A program made the translations under genes and the position numbers. The notes under the pieces are model-generated. The model did no database searches. It saw only the letters and a list, made by a program, of their open reading frames with translations, and had not been told where the DNA came from. Positions 33,958 to 38,835 of a stretch of DNA of 38,835 nt are shown one piece after another. Source of the DNA: Actinomycetota bacterium (GTDB lineage Bacteria > Actinomycetota > Thermoleophilia > RBG-16-64-13); assembly GCA_012729575.1 (NCBI GenBank), contig JAAYCW010000082.1, positions 1 through 38,835 on the forward strand, in the 5' to 3' direction. Every line of letters starts with the position of its first letter. Position 1 is the first letter of the stretch.

Positions 33958-36083
33958 TGAAGCGTCAACACTCCTTCGCACAGAGAGCTACTATCCCGAG
34001 GCGCGGCCCCCGTGGGAGCGGGCATGCGCACATCCGTTGTTCCCGAGCGATGCTGCCCCCGGCTTCGCGGGCGGTGCTGTTTGCGGCGGTGCTTTCGGTG
34101 CTACTCCTGGCCGGTTCGCTTCTTGCGCCCAGCGCTCAGGCGGCCGAGAGTTTTGTCTTCGAGGGACGCGGCAACGGTCACGGAACGGGCATGAGCCAGT
34201 GGGGGGCCTGGCAGGGGGCCAGAGAGGGCTATTCTTTCGCCCAGATTTTGGCTTTCTATTATCCCGGCACCGCCCTTGGCCCCACAACGACGCCGGACGC
34301 CGTCCTGCAGGTGCGCATCTCGAGTACTCCGTGGACGAGCAACACCACCAGCTTCTCCCGGGTTGTTCTGCAGCCGACGGTATCTCCGGCCACTCTGGTC
34401 ACCGACCCGGTGGGAGAAGAGTGGGATATCCCCCCGGGCACGGCGCTCACAGTGGTCAACAGTGGGGGCAAGGTGCAGGTCACCGCGGGGGATGATGACC
34501 TCGGGACCTACAACCATGTGGAACTACAGCCCGGCGGCTTTGGCGCTTCCGAAGGCCGGGTCGAGGTGCAGCTCACCACCAGTGGCGGCAACTGCATTGA
34601 TTCCCGGGAGTACTGGGGCGCCATCCGCGTGCAATACGGTGACGGCCCCGGGGAGGTCTGGGTCTACAATCGCGTGGCCGTCGAGAAGTACGTGCGCAGC
34701 ATCGCGGAGGTCGACTACGATTGGGCCGTGTCCGGCAGTCCGTTCTACGCCCCCGAGGCGGTCAAGGCCCAAGCGGTCGCCGCTCGTAGCTACGCTCTGG
34801 CTAAGAACGGCACTCTCGCCGACAACTGGGCCGACCAGTGTTATCGGGGGTATACGTTCGAGGCCCGGTACCCCGGGATCGCCCAGGCGGCCGAGAATAC
34901 CGCCGGTCTGGTCCTCACCCACGCGGGCCTGCCCATCACCGCCTTCTTCTCCGGGCACTCGGGCGGGTACACCACCGATTCGGCCTGGTCGGGCGCCAAG
35001 CCTCCCTACATAGTCGCCAAAGCGGACCCCTGGAGCCTCGAGGCACCGCCCACAGGGGTCCACCGTGGCCCCGGCTGGGCCTGGACCTACACCATCTCGG
35101 CCGAGAGTCTGTCGGCCGAGGTCAACGGCAGTCTCCGAGATACCTCTGGGAACCGGGTCGATGTGGGTACGATCACCCAGGTCGCGGTCGCAAGCCGCGA
35201 CACGGCTGACGCCGGCAGCCACGCCCGCACGCTGACCATCACCGGCGAGAAAGGGACGGCGACGGTTTCGGTAGGGTCTGTTCGGTCGCTGATAGGTACT
35301 TCCAACCTGCCCTCCACGCTGATCGTCAGCATCAACGGGGACGTCGGCGTGGGCACCGCCGATCCCGGCACCGGCACTGATCCCGGCACTGATCCTGGCA
35401 CCGGCACTGATCCCGGCACTGATCCCGGGACTGATCCCGGACCCGACCCTGGCACCGATCCCGGCGACCCCACCCTTCCGCCGGGCGAGTTCTACGACGT
35501 CGGCTCGGGCCATATGTATCACGACCAGATCACCCGAGTGGTAGCGGCGGGGCTCATGAGCGGCTACGGCAACGACCTCTTCATGCCCCTGGCGAGTATC
35601 ACCCGGTGTCAGTTCGCGAAGATAGCCGTGAATCTGCACAACATCATGCACCCGACCGATCTCATAGAAGTGACGAACGTGACTGCTAGACCCTTCGAGG
35701 ATGTGGCCGTGGATTCCAAGACCACGGGCGACGCTTCCGACTGGATCGCCGCTGCCAAGAAGGCCGGGTTGGTCCTGGGAGTGACGTCCACCACCTTCTC
35801 CCCCTACACGGAAATCCGGCGTGATCAGATGGCCACCATGATGTGCCGCGCCCTCGGCTGGGAAGACGAAGCCGCGGCACTGCCGGCGGGCACCCCGGGC
35901 TTCTCGGACGTGCCTCCCGGGAGCGCGCATTGGGCGAACGCCACCTACATCAGGCAGCAGGAGATCATCCTTGGCTACCTTGATCCCTCCGATCCCTCCA
36001 CCACTGTGCTCCGGGTCGACGAGGAGATCAAGAGACACCACGTGGCCGTGATCCTCTGCCGGGTGCTTGACCTGGTGCAATAG
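33954..36083 (+). CDS. SpoIID/LytB-domain protein with three SLH domains
   Basis: 709 residues. Long basic N-region and signal segment (about 42-62), then GRGNGHGTGMSQWGAWQGA near 70, which in standard SpoIID lies at the end of the domain but here precedes it, as seen in other actinobacterial relatives. The core follows: VEKYVRSIAEVDYDW near 242, PEAVKAQAVAARSYAL near 266, LTHAGLPITAFFSGHSGGYT near 322. SpoIID cleaves glycan strands already stripped of peptides. The Glu expected in the SEMP-like motif aligns with Asp in EVDYDW, so activity is uncertain. A PGTDPGT-type linker (about 470-506) leads to three SLH repeats (TRCQF, RRDQM, KRHHV) to the end. Start overlaps the amidase stop. Confidence 0.9.
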   Translation: MMKRQHSFAQRATIPRRGPRGSGHAHIRCSRAMLPPASRAVLFAAVLSVLLLAGSLLAPSAQAAESFVFEGRGNGHGTGMSQWGAWQGAREGYSFAQILAFYYPGTALGPTTTPDAVLQVRISSTPWTSNTTSFSRVVLQPTVSPATLVTDPVGEEWDIPPGTALTVVNSGGKVQVTAGDDDLGTYNHVELQPGGFGASEGRVEVQLTTSGGNCIDSREYWGAIRVQYGDGPGEVWVYNRVAVEKYVRSIAEVDYDWAVSGSPFYAPEAVKAQAVAARSYALAKNGTLADNWADQCYRGYTFEARYPGIAQAAENTAGLVLTHAGLPITAFFSGHSGGYTTDSAWSGAKPPYIVAKADPWSLEAPPTGVHRGPGWAWTYTISAESLSAEVNGSLRDTSGNRVDVGTITQVAVASRDTADAGSHARTLTITGEKGTATVSVGSVRSLIGTSNLPSTLIVSINGDVGVGTADPGTGTDPGTDPGTGTDPGTDPGTDPGPDPGTDPGDPTLPPGEFYDVGSGHMYHDQITRVVAAGLMSGYGNDLFMPLASITRCQFAKIAVNLHNIMHPTDLIEVTNVTARPFEDVAVDSKTTGDASDWIAAAKKAGLVLGVTSTTFSPYTEIRRDQMATMMCRALGWEDEAAALPAGTPGFSDVPPGSAHWANATYIRQQEIILGYLDPSDPSTTVLRVDEEIKRHHVAVILCRVLDLVQ
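35361..35469 (+). repeat. in-frame minisatellite coding a PGTDPGT linker
   Basis: About nine near-copies of a 12-base unit ACTGATCCCGGC, with CACCGGC variants, coding Pro-Gly-Thr-Asp repeats. The unit is a multiple of three, so copy changes keep the frame and would only alter the distance between the enzyme domain and the SLH anchor. Confidence 0.85.
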
Positions 36084-36098
36084 GCGGTGCTTTCTGTG

Positions 36099-36115
36099 CC
36101 GGCCATCGAGGCCGG
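36099..36115. terminator. hairpin after the SpoIID/LytB gene
   Basis: CCGGCC-ATCGA-GGCCGG, six G-C pairs with a five-base loop, 16 bases after the stop. No T-run follows. It probably ends or attenuates the long surface-polymer transcript. Confidence 0.45.
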
Positions 36116-36140
36116 TATCGCGGGACCGCGTGGTATGGTT

Positions 36141-36170
36141 GGGAACCGTCCCGGGGGGAACCGTCCCGGG
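36141..36170. repeat. two perfect 15-base tandem repeats
   Basis: GGGAACCGTCCCGGG twice, with no gap. Each unit contains the inverted repeat GGGA-ACCG-TCCC. They end nine bases before a TATAAT hexamer, covering the region where RNA polymerase would contact the -35, so they may be tandem operators. Confidence 0.8.
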
Positions 36171-36178
36171 GGAATGGA

Positions 36179-36184
36179 TATAAT
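36179..36184 (+). promoter_or_regulatory. -10 element TATAAT just before the M30-like gene
   Basis: A perfect TATAAT with only six bases between it and the ATG at 36191. Transcription would begin at or next to the start codon, giving a leaderless mRNA. No TTGACA-like -35 is present; the tandem repeat occupies that place. Confidence 0.6.
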
Positions 36185-36190
36185 GCCATC

Positions 36191-38218
36191 ATGTCTGACG
36201 CCCTAATAAGTGCGCGGTGCCTTCGGGGGCGGCATCGGGGTCGTGTCGCGATCATGGGCAGGGCGCTCTCTGCAGCGGTCGTTGGGTTACTTGTGGCCCT
36301 GGCAGCCTTCGCACCAGCTCTCGTCGTGCCGGGCGCCGCCGGCGCCGCCCCAGTCACCGGTGTGTCGGAATCGTTCTGGGTCGAGTACTGGGATACAGGC
36401 GAATACGTGCGCATCCAGGCGACGCCGCAATACGTGGGCGAGCATGTGGCCGTCTACGTCGACGACAGAGAGTCGTTGTCGCAGTACCTGGTCGACCAGT
36501 TGGGCGCGACCTTCGATGAGACCATCTACCCCGCGCTCACCTCGGCGTACGGCAGCGAGCCGAACCCGGGCATCGATGGAGACCCGCGGGTGGCCATCCT
36601 CGTCTACGACTTCAATGACGGCACCAACTCCATCGACGGCTCCTTCAACTGCCGGGACATCGATCCCGCCGGGTCGGCCGGCGGCCCCTCCAATCGTCGG
36701 GAGATGTTCTATCTCAACCGGGAAGCCATCCTGGCGGAGCCGGACAACATCGGCGCACTCGCCGCCCACGAGTTCACCCACCTCATCCTCCATTTCCGCG
36801 ATGCCATCCTCGACCCGTCGCCGAGCCGGGCGCCCGAGGAGACCTGGTTGCTTGAGGGGTTCACCACCTACGGCGAGCACCTGGCAGGGTATGATGGTCG
36901 GACCAACGGCCAGTTACAGTCCTTCATGAACGACCCCAACTTCAATCTGACCCGTTGGCAGGGCGTGCGGGCCAATTACGGAGCTTCCTACTCCTTCATG
37001 CGTTACCTGGCCGAGAGGGAAGGACCCGACTTCATCTACCTGCTCGCCAACCAGCCGCTCGATGGCATCGCGGGCATCGATGCTACTCTGGCGGACATAG
37101 GCTCCTCGGATTCCTTCGCCACGCTGTTCGATGACTGGGTGGTGGCCGCCTTCCTCCACGACCGAGAGCCGCCTCTGTGGCCGTACGTGTTCCCAGGGCT
37201 CTCGGCCTCTCTGCGGCCGGTGTCCCTGACGGGCTCTCAGCCTCTGCTGGGCTCCGCCGCCGTGGCCAACTACGGGACGCTCTATCTAGACTTTCCCGCG
37301 GTCGAGAGGGACGAGAGCTACCAGGTGGTGGTCGACGGCGCCGACGGTGCTCCGCTCCACGCCGCCTTGATCTCTTGGGACTTGTCAGGCGCCGACATGC
37401 CGTGGGTGACCCGTCTGGACCTCGCCAACCCGGCGGTCGGAGACACCGTGACCGTCCCCGCGGGACACGACCGGCACACCCTGGCGGTGTGGGCGCGCGG
37501 GCCGGCCGGTCAAGCGGGGACCTTCGGATTCACCTTCACAGGCGCTCCCGATCCGCCGAGTGGCGTCCAGTTCCTCGACATGGGAGGGAACGATCTCTTC
37601 TACGAGCATGCGGCGTCTCTGCTGGACCGGGGCGTCATCAGCGGCAAGGAGATCCCGAGCGGCTCCGGACTCTGGTTCTTCCTGGGGAGGGACGACGTGA
37701 CCCGTGCCCAGTTCTCAAAGATGATCATGCTGGCTGTCGAGCGCCATACCGAGGAGATAGAGAACCTCGGCAATCCCACCTTCAGTGACGTACCGGCGGT
37801 TTTCGACCAGTACGGCTATCCATACGACTACATCGAAGAGGCTGCGGTCCTGGGCATCGTGAATGGGTATACGGACGGCCGCTTCCGCCCGTATAGCCCG
37901 ATCACCCGGTCGCATTTGGTCTTGATGATCCTCCGGGGTGCCGCCGCAGTCGGCAAACCTCTGCCGGTCTACACGGGTGAGTCGCGGCTGTTTGCCGACG
38001 TGCCCTTATCTCATCCTTACTATCGGGAGATCATGACCGCGTGGAGCGCCGGCATTCTCAACGGGAGCTACGTGGGCGACCGTCTCTACTTCCGTCCTTA
38101 CTCACCGGCCAGCCGCAACCATGTGGCGAAGATGACCGCGCAGTTGCTCGACCATCTCGACGCGGCTCCAGGTCTCTCAGGCGCGGCCGCGGATGTGGTC
38201 GGGGACGCGTCCGGCTGA
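36191..38218 (+). CDS. secreted M30-like zinc metallopeptidase with three SLH domains
   Basis: 675 residues. Signal segment about 25-55 after a basic N-region; ATG 36254 is an alternative start that would give a shorter, normal-length signal peptide. The peptidase part (about 60-320) has HVAVYVDDRESL, EPNPGIDGDPRVAILVYDF near 117, the zinc motif HEFTH at 193-197 and a later Glu in WLLEGFTTYGEHLAG near 220, the arrangement of M30/hyicolysin-like peptidases. A beta-rich segment (about 340-455) follows, then three SLH repeats (about 470-655; TRAQF, TRSHL, SRNHV). Substrate unknown; it may process S-layer or other surface proteins. It appears to have its own promoter, unlike the three SLH genes before it. 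Confidence 0.85.
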   Translation: MSDALISARCLRGRHRGRVAIMGRALSAAVVGLLVALAAFAPALVVPGAAGAAPVTGVSESFWVEYWDTGEYVRIQATPQYVGEHVAVYVDDRESLSQYLVDQLGATFDETIYPALTSAYGSEPNPGIDGDPRVAILVYDFNDGTNSIDGSFNCRDIDPAGSAGGPSNRREMFYLNREAILAEPDNIGALAAHEFTHLILHFRDAILDPSPSRAPEETWLLEGFTTYGEHLAGYDGRTNGQLQSFMNDPNFNLTRWQGVRANYGASYSFMRYLAEREGPDFIYLLANQPLDGIAGIDATLADIGSSDSFATLFDDWVVAAFLHDREPPLWPYVFPGLSASLRPVSLTGSQPLLGSAAVANYGTLYLDFPAVERDESYQVVVDGADGAPLHAALISWDLSGADMPWVTRLDLANPAVGDTVTVPAGHDRHTLAVWARGPAGQAGTFGFTFTGAPDPPSGVQFLDMGGNDLFYEHAASLLDRGVISGKEIPSGSGLWFFLGRDDVTRAQFSKMIMLAVERHTEEIENLGNPTFSDVPAVFDQYGYPYDYIEEAAVLGIVNGYTDGRFRPYSPITRSHLVLMILRGAAAVGKPLPVYTGESRLFADVPLSHPYYREIMTAWSAGILNGSYVGDRLYFRPYSPASRNHVAKMTAQLLDHLDAAPGLSGAAADVVGDASG

Positions 38219-38233
38219 GTTCTCCCGCGGCGT

Positions 38234-38276
38234 CGGATTCCTGCCGCCGCGGATTCCTGCCGCGGATTCGCTCCGC
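38234..38276. repeat. short direct repeats CGGATTCCTGCCGC
   Basis: CGGATTCCTGCCGC at 38234-38247 and 38250-38263, with a degenerate third copy CGGATTCGCTCCGC at 38263-38276. The GCGGC/GCCGC words around them can form alternative five-pair stems. They fill most of the gap between the metallopeptidase and the sigma-factor gene and may serve as a terminator. Confidence 0.7.
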
Positions 38277-38310
38277 CGGTCCGGGCCCATCGTCTATCAT
38301 TGTGAGAAGT

Positions 38311-38835
38311 ATGGCCATATTCCAACGCTCAAAGTCGCTTGTGGGGAAGTCGCAGCCGGACCTCGGGGATGATGGCCGGGCCGTCGATCTCCTGCCCGAC
38401 GTACAGGTGTCGCAGCGTGAGAGGCACCGCGAACGACGCCTGGTGGAAGCGGCGCGTCGCGGAGAAGAGTCGGCCGTCGAGGCGCTGTACCGCACGCACT
38501 ACGACACCATCTACCGGTACGTGTTGCTGCGCTTGGGATCTCCCAGCGCGGCGGAGGACGTCACCAGCCAGGTGTTCTTGGGGATGGTGAGGGGCCTCGG
38601 TCGTTATCAGGACCAGGGGAAGCCCTTTGTTGCCTGGCTCTATGGCATAGCCCAGAAGCAGATAGCCTTCTACCAGCGAGGACAGAGCCGCAAGCCCAGC
38701 ACCGTGGGTCTCGACGCGGCCGGCGAGCTGATCGCCGGGAGCACCGGCCCGCAGGCCACCGCCGAACAGCGGGAGACGCGGATAGCCATCGCCCAAGCGC
38801 TGGGCAAGATACCGGACGGCCAGCGGGAGGTCATC
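38311..38835 (+). CDS. ECF-type RNA polymerase sigma factor, 3' end beyond window
   Basis: An open frame from ATG 38311 continues without a stop for 175 codons to the last base. After a charged 40-residue lead comes sigma region 2: EESAVEALYRTHYDTIYRYV near 62, PSAAEDVTSQVFLGMVRGL near 87 and PFVAWLYGIAQKQIAFY near 114. The window ends inside region 4 (ALGKIPDGQREVI). This is a small extracytoplasmic-function-type sigma factor lacking region 3. A TATCAT (38295-38300) lies ten bases before the ATG. An anti-sigma or target gene would be expected after the end of the window; regulation of the SLH genes is conceivable but unsupported. Confidence 0.88.
   Translation, partial: MAIFQRSKSLVGKSQPDLGDDGRAVDLLPDVQVSQRERHRERRLVEAARRGEESAVEALYRTHYDTIYRYVLLRLGSPSAAEDVTSQVFLGMVRGLGRYQDQGKPFVAWLYGIAQKQIAFYQRGQSRKPSTVGLDAAGELIAGSTGPQATAEQRETRIAIAQALGKIPDGQREVI

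Noticed and set aside
35361-35469. Possible CRISPR-like repeat array
   Set aside because: The units are 12 bases, contiguous, in frame with a linker and lack spacers.
34524-36080. 518-codon minus-strand frame opposite the SpoIID/SLH gene
   Set aside because: Shadow frame, made long by the repeat and GC bias; the plus-strand protein has clear signal, SpoIID and SLH domains.

Overview
The window is a high-GC stretch around a bacterial replication origin. It most likely belongs to a deep-branching member of the Actinomycetota. The evidence is the core order dnaA - dnaN - S4 protein - recF - dciA-like - gyrB - gyrA followed by tRNA-Ile(GAT) and tRNA-Ala(TGC), a GyrB with an acidic insertion at the place where mycobacterial GyrB also carries one, a GyrA with Ala in the quinolone pocket (GDASIYD, as in mycobacteria), many GTG/TTG starts and several apparently leaderless promoters. 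The many S-layer-homology (SLH) proteins and the CsaB gene are unlike ordinary high-GC actinobacteria and point to a lineage that keeps an S-layer. The exact taxon cannot be fixed from this sequence alone.

Region 1 (1-13.9 kb): a non-coding, DnaA-box-bearing segment (1-565), an unusual histidine-kinase-type ATPase/winged-helix gene, then the replication genes. A second DnaA-box-bearing gap lies between dnaA and dnaN. gyrBA is followed closely by a YugP-like membrane metallopeptidase and by a CobB/CbiA-like protein that has lost all its recognisable catalytic motifs. An AroQ-type chorismate mutase comes next. A cluster of three hairpins separates it from a convergent bifunctional-nuclease (DUF151) gene.

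Region 2 (14.6-19.3 kb): tRNA-Ile, tRNA-Ala, a universal stress protein, a membrane protein with a degenerate GGDEF-like domain behind a promoter full of inverted repeats, then ddl - amidohydrolase - larB as one tight transcription unit.

Region 3 (19.3-38.2 kb): a cell-surface locus. wecB (UDP-ManNAc formation) lies on the minus strand. A plus-strand unit follows with a DUF4330 protein, an O-antigen ligase/polymerase-like membrane protein, two glycosyltransferases, a GT4-GT26(TagA/WecG) fusion, csaB (pyruvyl transferase) and murJ/mviN. Directly behind it are four secreted proteins, each with three SLH repeats: an M23 peptidase, an Amidase_3 amidase, a SpoIID/LytB protein and an M30-like metallopeptidase. 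My reading is that the upstream half makes a pyruvylated secondary cell-wall polymer containing ManNAc, and that the downstream half makes the enzymes that dock onto it through SLH domains. An ECF-type sigma factor gene begins at 38311 and runs off the end of the window.
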